From: Bacteroidales bacterium
GTDB taxonomy: Bacteria > Bacteroidota > Bacteroidia > Bacteroidales > GCA-2748055
Reading direction: 5' to 3'
NCBI GenBank assembly: GCA_029210585.1
Contig: JARGFP010000024.1
Location: 1 to 64,000 of the forward strand
DNA: 64,000 nucleotides
Shown: positions 27,564 through 36,232 of the stretch, one piece after another
Layout: each line of letters begins with the position of its first letter
Numbering within the stretch: the stretch's first letter is position 1
The notes under the pieces: model-generated
The model's database searches: none
Seen by the model: only the letters and a program-made list of their open reading frames with translations
What the model was told of the DNA's origin: nothing
Translations under genes and position numbers: made by a program

Positions 27564-29030
27564 TTACCCCGGCATTTCCGGTAACTTCCAGGGATCGCGA
27601 TAGGTATGACTGATCATTTCCTTTGCAAATGCACTGGCATTTACGGGTTCCGACCATTTCTTGTCGAACGTGGGATGGCCTTCATGGATACTGAATCCGT
27701 CTTCGATGATGGTACGGATGGTTTCAGATTCATTGATATTGGTAAATTCCATTTTCTCCCCGTCCCATTCAAGTTCTTTATTCAGATTCTGCAGCCGCAC
27801 AGCCAATACACCCATCACAACGATCTCGTTGAACGGTCCCGTCTCTGCAAAATGCGATACTGCCTCGGTCCTGTTTTCCGGGTTCTCCTTGCAGGCGCGC
27901 ACCCAGTCCATTTCATGGTTTGTCGGCACCCTCCGTCTGAATGTTGGTGCATCCGGAATGCGTCCTGACAGGAGCATCGGGTTTCCTCCGGCTGAATCAC
28001 ACACCAGGGTATCCTTTGAACCATGGAAGATCAGCCCGTTGGAAAGGTTTTTCCCAGGAGGCCATCCTGCCGGCATCATTGGTTTCAGTCCCCCGTCGTA
28101 CCAGGTAAGTTCAACTTCCGGAAGATTCATTTTCATCCCTTTTGGTTGCTTTCTTTCAGGGAATGTGAATTTTGCTATCTGAGCCACAGGCGCACATTCG
28201 GTCAGCAACATGGTAGAACTGCCCTGGGTCCTGACCGGGTGGCCAAGGTGTAAACCGAGGAATGCGGGATGCATGATGTGGCAGGCCATGTCACCCAGCG
28301 CGCCGGTACCGAAATCCCACCAGCCTCTCCAGTTCCAGGGCGTGTAAAGCTCATGGTAGGGCCGCATGGGGGCAGGTCCTACGAACAGCTCCCAGTCCAG
28401 TGTTTCAGGCACCCACATCCCGGGTTGGGGCCTGCTGAGACCCTGGGGCCAGATGGGGCGATCCGACAGGGAGTCTACTTTGGTTACTTCCCCGATCTCA
28501 CCATTGTGGAGCCATTCGATGACCAGGTTGGTATCATTACCGGAAGCCCCTTCGTTACCCATCTGTGTGGCTACCCGGTAGGTTTCGGCAAGTTTGGTCA
28601 TCAGCCTGGATTCGTATACGGTATGTGTCAGGGGCTTCTGCAGGTACACATGTTTTCCCAGGGTCATGGCATGCCCGGCTGTAATGGCATGGGTATGGTC
28701 TGCCGTCGCGATTACCACGGCATCAAAAGACGAATGCATTTCATCATACATTTCCCGCCAGTCTTTATACCTTTTGGCTTTGGGCCAGTAATCAAATACC
28801 TTCTTGCTGTATTTCCAGTCCACATCGCACAGGGCCACGATGTTTTCTGATTCCATGTTCTTCAGGTTGGTGAATCCTTTTCCTCCCACGCCAATGCCCA
28901 CAATATTAAGTTTATCGCTGGGAGCCTTATGGCCAAGTCCGGCAATCACATTGCTGGGCAGGATCGTAAAACCTGCTGCAGTTGCAGCCGCGGTACCAAT
29001 AAATTTTCTTCGGGAAATCTGATTTTTCAT
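27564..29030 (-). CDS. Tat-exported Gfo/Idh/MocA-family oxidoreductase
   Basis: The 488-residue protein starts with a twin-arginine signal (MKNQISRRKFIGTAAATAAG). A Rossmann domain follows (LNIVGIGVGGKGFTNLKNME) with EKPL-type motif variants (HVYLQKPLTHTVYE), then the C-terminal substrate domain of Gfo/Idh/MocA enzymes. These oxidise or rearrange sugars and cyclitols with bound NAD(P); Tat-exported members fold in the cytoplasm with the cofactor. A longer frame extends 65 codons upstream but lacks such a signal, so the ATG at the Tat motif was chosen. The gene stands alone on this strand, with 219 bp to the next gene upstream. The substrate is unknown. Confidence 0.92.
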   Translation of the reverse strand: MKNQISRRKFIGTAAATAAGFTILPSNVIAGLGHKAPSDKLNIVGIGVGGKGFTNLKNMESENIVALCDVDWKYSKKVFDYWPKAKRYKDWREMYDEMHSSFDAVVIATADHTHAITAGHAMTLGKHVYLQKPLTHTVYESRLMTKLAETYRVATQMGNEGASGNDTNLVIEWLHNGEIGEVTKVDSLSDRPIWPQGLSRPQPGMWVPETLDWELFVGPAPMRPYHELYTPWNWRGWWDFGTGALGDMACHIMHPAFLGLHLGHPVRTQGSSTMLLTECAPVAQIAKFTFPERKQPKGMKMNLPEVELTWYDGGLKPMMPAGWPPGKNLSNGLIFHGSKDTLVCDSAGGNPMLLSGRIPDAPTFRRRVPTNHEMDWVRACKENPENRTEAVSHFAETGPFNEIVVMGVLAVRLQNLNKELEWDGEKMEFTNINESETIRTIIEDGFSIHEGHPTFDKKWSEPVNASAFAKEMISHTYRDPWKLPEMPG

Positions 29031-29249
29031 AATTCCGGGATTTAATTTGGTAGTTTGTTGTTTGTGCCTCAAGTTAAAAAAATATTCCATCTTCAAATGG
29101 TCCTCACTTTTCGCAGCCAGCCATGCTTCAACAATAAATTGTCGGACCGAAATAACATGCCCGTACCGGCAGCGACAGGTCCTGTTCACAGCCATCCAAA
29201 CTGCATCAGTTCCCCTGCCGGACAATATAATCTGCCTCCGTCTGCAATG

Positions 29250-30275
29250 TCAGGTCCGGGTCGCTGCAATCAACATTTTTGCATTCCTGGCTGCATCAAC
29301 GGTATCAGAGGCAATGACCACCACCTTCTCCTGGTCCCGCCTGTTCAATCCCTTTAAATAGAATTTATCGTAATAGTCGAGGGTAATGACCGCTGCATGG
29401 AAATAATCATTACGCTCAAGCGCTTCCATTGCCTCGGATGTCCGCTTTCCTCCCAGCCGTTTGGAAATCTTCTGTACCGACGCTGCCAGCATCCCTGCAT
29501 CAATTCCTGCATATTCCTCAACCAAAAGGCGGGCACGTACTTCCTCGGGGATGTCAAGAAAATAAACCATAGATTCCCGCATGCGCTGAAACAGTGCTTC
29601 CGGGATAAATACCCTCCCAATGTGGATACTCTCATCTTCAAGCCATACCGGCCGGGTCAAGTCAAGCGACTTCCACTCCCAGAATAACAAATTTGTAAAA
29701 TGCTCATTTTTTGGTTGTTCAGATTGTCCAATTGCACCAAAGGCTGAACCTTTATGATGTGCGATCCCCTCCAGGTCAATGACCTGTTCGCCCCGGAGAC
29801 CAAGTTCCTTCAATACCCTGGTTTTTCCGCTCCCCGTGTATCCACCAAGAACATATATTGTCTCCGGCCGGACAAAAGATTCCAGGGCATGCTGGCGAAA
29901 GGCCTTGTATCCGCCCTCGATCACACATACCTCCTGTAACCCGTTCGCCTCGATATATTCGGCAAAGGATTTGCTCCGCATCCCGCCGCGCCAGCAATAG
30001 ACCGTTACTTTCCCCTTTTCGGCAACTTCTTTTGCACGCCTGACAAAATAATCCAGCTTGGGTTGCACGTATGCGTAACCCAGCTCATAGGCCTTTGCGG
30101 GGGATTGCCTTATGTATGCTGTACCAACCCTGGCGCGCTCCTCGTTGGAGAAGAGCGGAATATTGATGGCTCCTGGCATATGGCCTGTTTCATACTCGGC
30201 CGGTGTGCGTACATCAATGACAGGCAACAGTGGCAATCCCGAAAGGTATTCTTGTATGGAAATTCTCTTTAGCAT
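29250..30275 (-). CDS. selU: tRNA 2-selenouridine synthase
   Basis: The 341-residue protein has an N-terminal rhodanese domain (PVIDVRTPAEYETGHMPGAI; catalytic Cys in VYCWRGGMRSKS, about 94). A C-terminal P-loop domain follows (YVLGGYTGSGKTRVLKELGL), the SelU/MnmH layout. It replaces sulfur by selenium in the wobble 2-thiouridine of certain tRNAs, using selenophosphate via a geranylated intermediate. The ATG chosen has GGGGAGAG about 6 bases upstream; an upstream GTG would add nine residues and overlap the previous gene. It lies 20 bp after the saccharopine-dehydrogenase-like gene, probably co-transcribed. Its presence implies selenium use in this organism. Confidence 0.93.
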   Translation of the reverse strand: MLKRISIQEYLSGLPLLPVIDVRTPAEYETGHMPGAINIPLFSNEERARVGTAYIRQSPAKAYELGYAYVQPKLDYFVRRAKEVAEKGKVTVYCWRGGMRSKSFAEYIEANGLQEVCVIEGGYKAFRQHALESFVRPETIYVLGGYTGSGKTRVLKELGLRGEQVIDLEGIAHHKGSAFGAIGQSEQPKNEHFTNLLFWEWKSLDLTRPVWLEDESIHIGRVFIPEALFQRMRESMVYFLDIPEEVRARLLVEEYAGIDAGMLAASVQKISKRLGGKRTSEAMEALERNDYFHAAVITLDYYDKFYLKGLNRRDQEKVVVIASDTVDAARNAKMLIAATRT

Positions 30276-30295
30276 AATAATCTCTCCCCATTGCT

Positions 30296-31429
30296 TCAGC
30301 ACTTGCTCACCCTGTACAACACCCCTCTTGCTGCAAGGTAGTCCATCAAATGATGAAAATCAGCTTCATTTCCGCCAATCACCTCCGGGGCGAGAACGCC
30401 TTTGGCAGTAACCCGGTTTTTGAGTACCAGGTCGGCAGTACCTGCACAGGTAAAGCCCGTAGTCCGCGACATGGACAGGGTGTCAGTGCGTGCATCATAC
30501 CGGTCATACAGATCATACTGGTACGTTACCGGCAGGCCCGCCTCCTTACCTGTGATCGTCACCCGCATGACAGTAAATTCCGCTTCACCTTGATCCAGTT
30601 TCCACAATGGAAATAATAGTTTAGCTGTTAAATCAATAGGCCTTACCAATTCACCTCCTACTTCAATCTTTTCATATGAAAAATAGCCCAGTTCTCTGAG
30701 GGCCTTTATATAATTAATTGTTCCCGGGTAGCGCAGGGTTTTCTCCACCATGTCCGGAATGTGTAGCATGGTCACAAGGAGCGACCTGAGTCCGTCAGAG
30801 TTCCACTCCTCCAGGGTTCCCGCTTCATCGAATTCCACGAGAGCAGCCTCTGAAAGTGCAGGAAGTGTGATGATCTTTCCATTACGGACCAACCGGGCAG
30901 GACGTGTATATTCCTCGATGCAATCGATGGGTGACCAGGAAGATTTATATTCCAGCGGCCAGGTGCGTTTCACAGGCAAACCTCCCACGATACATTTGTA
31001 GCTTTCCACCTCCATTTTCCGGTCGTGAAATCCCAATATCGCATTGCACATTCCGGGAGCCACACCCATATCGGCCACTACAGTCACCCCGTTCTCCTTT
31101 GCAAGCCTGTCGAGCTGCAAATAGTCTTCCGGACAGAAGGAGATATCCACCATGTTTTTCCCGAGCCTGATTACCTGCTCCATCAACTGATACCCCACTG
31201 CCCCGGGAGCGGCTCCAACCACCAGGTCTTTGTCCTCAACAAGTTCACGCAGCACATCAGCCTGCATGAAATCTGCCTTGCGCGTGCGGATGCCTTTCAT
31301 GGATTCGATCTTTTTCAACGCTGCAGGATCCAGGTCTGCGGACACCACATCATAGCCTGCCAGGTGCAGGTCGGCCGCAATGGCACTCCCGACCAATCCG
31401 GCACCAAGTACAATAATTTTCCCGGGCAT
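30296..31429 (-). CDS. Saccharopine-dehydrogenase-family NADP-dependent oxidoreductase
   Basis: The 377-residue protein begins KIIVLGAGLVGSAIAADLHL, a Rossmann motif. VADMGVAPGMCNAILGFHDR and GLPVKRTWPLEYKSSWSPID are saccharopine-dehydrogenase-type signatures, as found in lysine metabolism and in carboxynorspermidine-type reductive condensations. It probably catalyses NAD(P)H-dependent formation or cleavage of a secondary amine between an amino acid and a keto acid or aldehyde. A GTG nine codons earlier is an alternative start; the ATG directly before the nucleotide-binding strand is preferred. No LysA-type partner is adjacent, though a LysA-fold decarboxylase is encoded 5 kb away. Confidence 0.85.
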   Translation of the reverse strand: MPGKIIVLGAGLVGSAIAADLHLAGYDVVSADLDPAALKKIESMKGIRTRKADFMQADVLRELVEDKDLVVGAAPGAVGYQLMEQVIRLGKNMVDISFCPEDYLQLDRLAKENGVTVVADMGVAPGMCNAILGFHDRKMEVESYKCIVGGLPVKRTWPLEYKSSWSPIDCIEEYTRPARLVRNGKIITLPALSEAALVEFDEAGTLEEWNSDGLRSLLVTMLHIPDMVEKTLRYPGTINYIKALRELGYFSYEKIEVGGELVRPIDLTAKLLFPLWKLDQGEAEFTVMRVTITGKEAGLPVTYQYDLYDRYDARTDTLSMSRTTGFTCAGTADLVLKNRVTAKGVLAPEVIGGNEADFHHLMDYLAARGVLYRVSKC

Positions 31430-31540
31430 TTGTTTTTTCTTTGTTATTTGTGTCACTAAGAAAACGTACAGTATACAACTGCAGCTGATAAGAACCAGGG
31501 ACCAACGATCACGTTTGTATAGAAAAGTCGTGTGACAGCC

Positions 31541-32428
31541 TCATTTCTTTTTCCGAACCGCCTGAATCATCCTGGTGATATGTTCCGGGGTGGTGCCGCA
31601 GCAACCGCCCACAATATCTGCACCTGCATCAATGAGTTCGCCGATCTGTGCCGACATCTGATCTGGTGTTTCAGGGAACACTGATTTTCCCTCTCGCAGG
31701 ACGGGCATTCCTGCATTGGCATGCACCAGTACCGGTATCTGGCTGTTGGCTTCCCTGATCTGTTTCACGATCTCGATCATTCCTGCGGTCCCGTTCCCGC
31801 AATTGGCCCCCAGTACATCTGCGCCTTCCTGCACCAGCATTTCCACCGTCTCAGCAGGAGTGGTACCCATCATGGTCCTGTATTCTCCGGCAGGGGTCAG
31901 ATTGAAGGTAAACGTACAGAGCACTTCCCTGTCAGTTATGGATTTGGCTGCCCTGATCGCGGTACGGGCCTCATCCATATCAGACATGGTTTCGACCAGT
32001 ATGGCATTTGCACCGCCATCCACAAGGCCCCTGATCTGTTCCGCAAAACCCTCAAATAATTCCTGCTCGGTTACCTCACCCATCATCAGGATTTTCCCTG
32101 TAGGTCCGACCGAACCCAGGACCAGGACATCCTCACCGGCAGCACGTCGTGATATTTCTGCAGCAGCCTTGTTCACTTCGTACGTCTTCCCTTTCAGTCC
32201 GTATGGCTCCAGTTTGAAGGGACTGCCGCCGAAGCTGTTGGTCAGGATCATATCTGCACCGGCATTCACATAGCTCAGAGCAACATCATAAATATCATCG
32301 GGCCTGGTAAGGTTCCATGATTCCGGGCACTCATCGGATCGCAATCCTTTCTGATGAATAAATGTACCCCATGCTCCGTCGGAAACAAGCGTTCCTTTTT
32401 CTTTCAGTTTTTCACTGATGGTTGTCAT
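31541..32428 (-). CDS. Homocysteine S-methyltransferase family protein (MetH module 1-like)
   Basis: The 295-residue protein is a single methyltransferase barrel. The zinc-thiolate cysteines are visible in LGANCGNGTAG and VGGCCGTTPEHI, and the opening GAWGTFIHQKGLRSDECPES is typical. In MetH this module moves a methyl group from methylcobalamin to homocysteine. Here it is a stand-alone protein whose start overlaps the stop of the corrinoid protein gene by 4 bp, so the pair rebuilds the first and third modules of MetH without the folate and activation modules. The methyl donor and acceptor are not clear; it could be a catabolic methyltransferase. Confidence 0.9.
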   Translation of the reverse strand: MTTISEKLKEKGTLVSDGAWGTFIHQKGLRSDECPESWNLTRPDDIYDVALSYVNAGADMILTNSFGGSPFKLEPYGLKGKTYEVNKAAAEISRRAAGEDVLVLGSVGPTGKILMMGEVTEQELFEGFAEQIRGLVDGGANAILVETMSDMDEARTAIRAAKSITDREVLCTFTFNLTPAGEYRTMMGTTPAETVEMLVQEGADVLGANCGNGTAGMIEIVKQIREANSQIPVLVHANAGMPVLREGKSVFPETPDQMSAQIGELIDAGADIVGGCCGTTPEHITRMIQAVRKKK

Positions 32429-33114
32429 GTCGGGTGCGTTGATGAAATGAGTGAATTCAAATATTCAGCAGCTTCCTGCGGGCGCAATGAAAAGAAATCA
32501 GCGCCGATCTTGTCACAGTACTCCTGGGTAACAGGTGCTCCGCCAATCAATATTTTTTTATCGGGATATTTCTCCCTGATACTTTGTACGATCTGTTCCA
32601 TGTGCACCATGGTGGTTGTGATCAGCGCAGAAAGTCCTACATGTGCTTTGGGATGTTCCTCGATTGCCTTTATAAAGCCTTCAGCAGATACGTCTGTACC
32701 CAGGTCGACAACCTCCCAGCCGGAGCCTTCGATGATTGCTTTCACCAGGTTCTTCCCGATATCGTGCAGGTCACCCTGCACTGTTCCGATAATAAACGTA
32801 CCCTTACGCTCCACGGCACCCGATTCGAAATAGGGCTTGAGCAGCACGATTGCCTCATTCATCGCGCGGGCTGCCAGCAGCAGGTGGGGTACAAAGGCCT
32901 TGCCCTCCCCGTACAAATCCCCAATTCGCTTCATCCCGGGGATCAGGGCACCATTCAGTATCTCCTCCGGGGCCACATCCATCTCAATCAGCTGTGCCGT
33001 AATCTCCCGCGCGCCCTCCTGGTCCTTCATTTCAGGAGGCGTTGGAGTAGCCTTATCGGCCTTTCCTTTTTCAACACAAACAGAGAGATGGGCCAGAAGT
33101 TCGTTTTTTTGCAT
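32425..33114 (-). CDS. Corrinoid (B12-binding) methyltransferase partner protein
   Basis: The 229-residue protein has the helical cap domain of methyl-corrinoid proteins (about 30-100, NGALIPGMKRIGDLYGEG). A B12-binding Rossmann domain follows, with the base-off ligand motif GDLHDIGKNLV (DxHxxG) and GLSALITTTM. It carries the methyl group on cobalt between two methyltransferases. The paired homocysteine-type methyltransferase follows with a 4-bp overlap. The gene starts downstream of a five-copy heptamer repeat. A reductive activase or second methyltransferase is not seen nearby. The N-terminal 30 residues, which include KATPTPPEMKDQEG, look like a linker. Confidence 0.9.
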   Translation of the reverse strand: MQKNELLAHLSVCVEKGKADKATPTPPEMKDQEGAREITAQLIEMDVAPEEILNGALIPGMKRIGDLYGEGKAFVPHLLLAARAMNEAIVLLKPYFESGAVERKGTFIIGTVQGDLHDIGKNLVKAIIEGSGWEVVDLGTDVSAEGFIKAIEEHPKAHVGLSALITTTMVHMEQIVQSIREKYPDKKILIGGAPVTQEYCDKIGADFFSLRPQEAAEYLNSLISSTHPT

Positions 33115-33156
33115 GATCCATGTAGTTTTAAGTTGAGTAAAAATAGCAATATATCC

Positions 33157-33191
33157 GGAAAAGGGAAAAGGGAAAAGGGAAAAGGGAAAAG
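33157..33191. repeat. Five-copy heptamer tandem repeat (GGAAAAG) upstream of the corrinoid gene
   Basis: Five perfect head-to-tail copies of GGAAAAG (CTTTTCC on the gene's strand) lie 43-77 bp upstream of the corrinoid-protein start. That is the promoter or leader region of the methyltransferase pair. A sixth degenerate copy (AGAAAGC) follows. Repeats of this type can gain or lose units by slippage and so change promoter spacing. Confidence 0.9.
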
Positions 33192-33374
33192 AGAAAGCTC
33201 TGTTGGCAGGGGCAATGAGAAGGGCTTACATCAGGCGCAAGCAGGAAAACTATTGTGGGAGAGCAATTGATCCTGACCAGGTGGTTCTCGGTACAGGAAA
33301 AATCGCTGCAAATGAAAGCAGTAACTACATGTATCGAAATTCTTACTAAATTTAAAGGTTCTACTGGTGGAAAA

Positions 33375-33965
33375 ATGGCAGCCCGGGATGGTCACATAAC
33401 AGAAACGATCCATATCAGGAACATGGTCTGCAACTGTTGCAAGCAGTTTCTGAAAGAGAAGCTTAAGGATACCGGCATCATCGTGCATGAGATATCCCTG
33501 GGGAGGGAGAGAATCACCTATGATACGACGGTCTGTTCCCATGAAACGATCGATCGGGTACTGCACAATTATGGATTCGGACTGTTGGAGAATAAAGAGG
33601 ACCGCCTGGTTTCAGAGATCAAGATTGCCGTGATCGAATTGATCCATCACCTGAACAACGTCAATTCCATCGTCAGGAAATCCGATTACCTGGTGGAAAA
33701 GCTGGGGTTCAGCTATCCTTACCTCTCCAGGTTATTCTCCGAACACGAACATACCACGCTGGAAAAATATATCATTCACCAGAAGATTGAACGCATCAAG
33801 CACTTAATCGACGAGGAAGAGTACTCGCTGAGTGAGATTGCCTACATGATGGATTATTCCAGCGTACAGTACCTCTCTAACCAGTTCAGGAAAATTACCG
33901 GTGTTACAGTTTCCCAGTACAAAGCCGGCGCCGAGATAGAAAAAAAAGGCATTGATGAATTATAA
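33375..33965 (+). CDS. AraC-type regulator fused to a heavy-metal-associated (HMA-like) N-terminal domain
   Basis: The 196-residue protein starts with a ferredoxin-like metal-binding domain (ETIHIRNMVCNCCKQFLKEK; CNCC near residues 18-21). A linker helix and a C-terminal AraC double helix-turn-helix follow, with RLFSEHEHTTLEKYIIHQKI and LSEIAYMMDYSSVQYLSNQF. Proteins of this layout are probable metal-sensing activators in Bacteroidetes. The longest frame starts 40 codons upstream, but the ATG chosen begins just before the domain. No copper or heavy-metal P-type ATPase is adjacent; its target may be the downstream PqqD/ATP-grasp cluster or the methyltransferase pair. Metal identity is unknown. 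Confidence 0.82.
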   Translation: MAARDGHITETIHIRNMVCNCCKQFLKEKLKDTGIIVHEISLGRERITYDTTVCSHETIDRVLHNYGFGLLENKEDRLVSEIKIAVIELIHHLNNVNSIVRKSDYLVEKLGFSYPYLSRLFSEHEHTTLEKYIIHQKIERIKHLIDEEEYSLSEIAYMMDYSSVQYLSNQFRKITGVTVSQYKAGAEIEKKGIDEL

Positions 33966-34139
33966 CCACCGGGATACCTGCGCCTCCACGCCTCCACCCA
34001 ACCTGGACAATTGCAGCCGGCAACCCGCGGATTTGCCCTGGCTGATTAAAATTTTATACATCATTACAAAAATTTCGTAACAATTCTTACCAGGAATTTC
34101 GGAAGTTTGTATCATTAGCCAAAACTAATTCCTGCATCT

Positions 34140-34394
34140 ATGAAACTACGCGAAAATATTGCAGTCAGCGAGTCCGGGTTCCTCTTCGACCCCAATTCCG
34201 GGGAGTCTTTTTCCGTCAACGCATCGGGCAAGGAGATCCTCAGGTTACTGGCGAAAGGAAAGTCCCTCGCCGAGATCGAAACCACCATTCTTTCCGATTA
34301 TAATATTGATGAAAAGTCCTTCAACAGGTACATGGACGATTTCTTGCACACCCTTCGCAGGTTCAACCTCATTGAAGCAGCAACAGATGAGTAA
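34140..34394 (+). CDS. PqqD-like small protein (RiPP-recognition-element fold)
   Basis: The 84-residue protein reads ENIAVSESGFLFDPNSGESF, then NASGKEILRLLAKGKSLAEI and ends FLHTLRRFNLIEA. This is the winged-helix PqqD family pattern, a fold that binds leader peptides of ribosomally made peptides (RRE) or acts as a carrier-partner domain. It is stand-alone and begins a cluster whose next gene, an ATP-grasp protein, starts before its stop codon (8-bp overlap). This suggests the two work together. No obvious short precursor peptide follows, although the small T9SS protein two genes on is a candidate partner. The family is likely; the pathway is unknown. Confidence 0.78.
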   Translation: MKLRENIAVSESGFLFDPNSGESFSVNASGKEILRLLAKGKSLAEIETTILSDYNIDEKSFNRYMDDFLHTLRRFNLIEAATDE

Positions 34395-35433
34395 ACGAAA
34401 AATCACCATCGCAATCACAGGTCTGAACAACACCGACAATCCGGGACCCGGCATACCGGTGGTACGGGGAATCCGTGAATCGGACAGGTTTGATGTACGG
34501 ATCATCGGGCTCGCCTATGAAAACATGGAACCGGGCATTTACATGGAAGGCGCGCTGGACAAAACCTACCTGATCCCCTACCCGTCGGTCGGCATCGATC
34601 CATTCATGAACCGGATCCTGGAGATTCACGGGAAAGATCCGGTTGACCTGATCATCCCCAACCTGGATGCGGAACTCTTTACCTTCATGAAAGCGGAAGC
34701 GTTGCTCAGGAAGCACAACATCAGCACATATCTTCCCACCCTTGAGCAGTTTGAAGAAAGACAGAAGGGAAACCTGAACAGTTTCGGCGAAAAATACTGA
34801 ATCGATGTACCGCACAGCAAATCGATCACTTCGGTGAACGACATTCCGGAGTTGCGGGAAGAATTTGAATATCCTCTGCTTGTAAAAGGAAAATTCTACG
34901 ATGCATACATTGCATATAATCCGGATCAGGTCAACAACCATTTCAACAAGATCATTGCAAAATGGGGGCTCCCCGTGATCATCCAGGAATTTATACGCGG
35001 GACGGAGGTGAATGTGGTGGCCCTGGGTGACGGGACCGGTGAGACGATTGCTGCCGTTCCCATGCGCAAGCAGTATATCACCGACAAGGGAAAAGCATGG
35101 AGCGGCATTACCCTGGGCGACAAGAAATTGCTGCAGATTACGCGTGACCTTTTCAGGCAGAATAAATGGAAGGGTGGAATGGAACTGGAGATGATCAAAA
35201 CCAACCAGGGAACATATTACCTGATCGAGATCAACCCCCGGATCCCGGCATGGGTCTACCTGGCAGTGGGTGCCGGTCAGAATATCCCTGAGGCACTTGT
35301 CCGCCTTGCCATGGGTGAGAAGGTGGAGCCGATGACAGCCTACGAGGTGGGAAAAATGTTCATCAGATACTCGTACGACCTGATAGGGAATATCAGTGAT
35401 TTTGAAAAACTTTCAATCAGCGGAGAACTATAA
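34387..35433 (+). pseudogene. ATP-grasp ligase interrupted by an in-frame TGA
   Basis: Read through, this is a 348-residue ATP-grasp protein of the carbamoyl-phosphate-synthase-like type. The N-terminal part (KRKITIAITGLNNTDNPGPG, VDLIIPNLDAELFTFMKAEA) is followed after the stop by EYPLLVKGKFYDAYIAY, VIIQEFIRGTEVNVVALGDG and the metal-binding YYLIEINPRIPAWVYL. The TGA lies at 34798-34800 between GEKY and IDVPHSK and keeps the same frame, so a single substitution (for example from GGA) explains it. The two fragments separately lack either the ATP-binding or the N-terminal half. Ligases of this fold join carboxylates to amines or thiols. Its start overlaps the PqqD-like gene. Confidence 0.82.
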
Positions 35434-35443
35434 ACCCAACAAG

Positions 35444-36228
35444 ATGAAGACCACAATTATTGCATTCGTAACCCTGGCGGCCAGCGTGGCGCTGAATGCA
35501 CAGTTCACACACGAACAACCTATAATTTTTCAGGTACCCTTGCTGAGATCGATTCAGGTGAGTTCAAGTATTTTGTAATGGATGTGCCCATGAAACAATG
35601 CCGCATCTTTAATGAAGACCACATACTCTACAAAACCATCAACCTGGCAGTACCGGAAGGATTTTTCCTCTATGACATCAAATTTGTCAGCCGTAAAACA
35701 TTCAACACCAACGAGGACATTGAACTGCTGTACATTTATTATAAATCCACTCTTGTCAACTCAGAATATGTAAATACATACGGACTAAAGGTGGTAAATG
35801 AAAACGGCAATGTTCTGCTCAACCTGCAGGACGGGGGCTTTGCTGAGATCAAGGAGCTCAAAGGTGCACCCAAACTTTTTGCTTACCAGTATATTTACTA
35901 CGACTACTATTACCTGCTGTACACCAATGTATATGCGATCGGGGGAAGCACTTCAAAAAGTGCCACTCTCAAATCCCCCGGCTCACTTCATATTTATCCC
36001 AACCCTGCCGGAGACATGATGCAGGTGGAAATAAGTCCCGAAAACCTCATACAAGGCGGACAGGTCATTGTCAGCGATCTTTCGGGAAAAAAGCTCCTTG
36101 AACAGCCCTATGAACCTGGAATAACTGAAATCCCCGTTGCCACCGGACAGCTCGGTTCAGGAACATATATCCTGAATGTTATATCGGCAGACGGAACCAG
36201 TGCAGCCGGGAAAATCGCAAAAAACTAA
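35444..36228 (+). pseudogene. Small T9SS-exported protein, frameshifted after the signal peptide
   Basis: The first frame gives a signal peptide (KTTIIAFVTLAASVALNAQF) and then loses sense. A second frame, open from before 35521, gives TYNFSGTLAEIDSGEFKYFV running into MDVPMKQCRIFNEDHILYK and on to a T9SS tail (LHIYPNPAGDMMQ). One missing base (or two extra) in the CA-rich stretch near 35503-35520 reconciles the frames, for a product of about 260 residues. The middle is beta-rich with a Tyr cluster (YIYYDYYYLLYTN). No known enzyme domain is visible. It sits between the ATP-grasp and decarboxylase genes, so it may be the substrate or a surface partner of the cluster. Confidence 0.8.
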
Positions 36229-36232
36229 TCTG

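Noticed and set aside
29047-29361. Frame upstream of the Gfo/Idh gene and over the end of selU.
   Set aside because: It is antisense to selU and intergenic sequence; no motif supports it.
33157-33191. CRISPR-like repeats.
   Set aside because: Units are 7 bp, contiguous and without spacers, so this is a simple sequence repeat.
33115-33374. Cobalamin riboswitch in front of the corrinoid gene.
   Set aside because: No B12-box or long conserved stem pattern is visible; the region holds the heptamer repeat only.
34798-34800. TGA in the ATP-grasp gene as a selenocysteine codon, because a selU gene is present nearby.
   Set aside because: SelU modifies tRNA wobble bases and does not show that Sec insertion exists. 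The position is not a redox site, no SECIS-like hairpin is obvious after it, and neighbouring broken genes have TAA.
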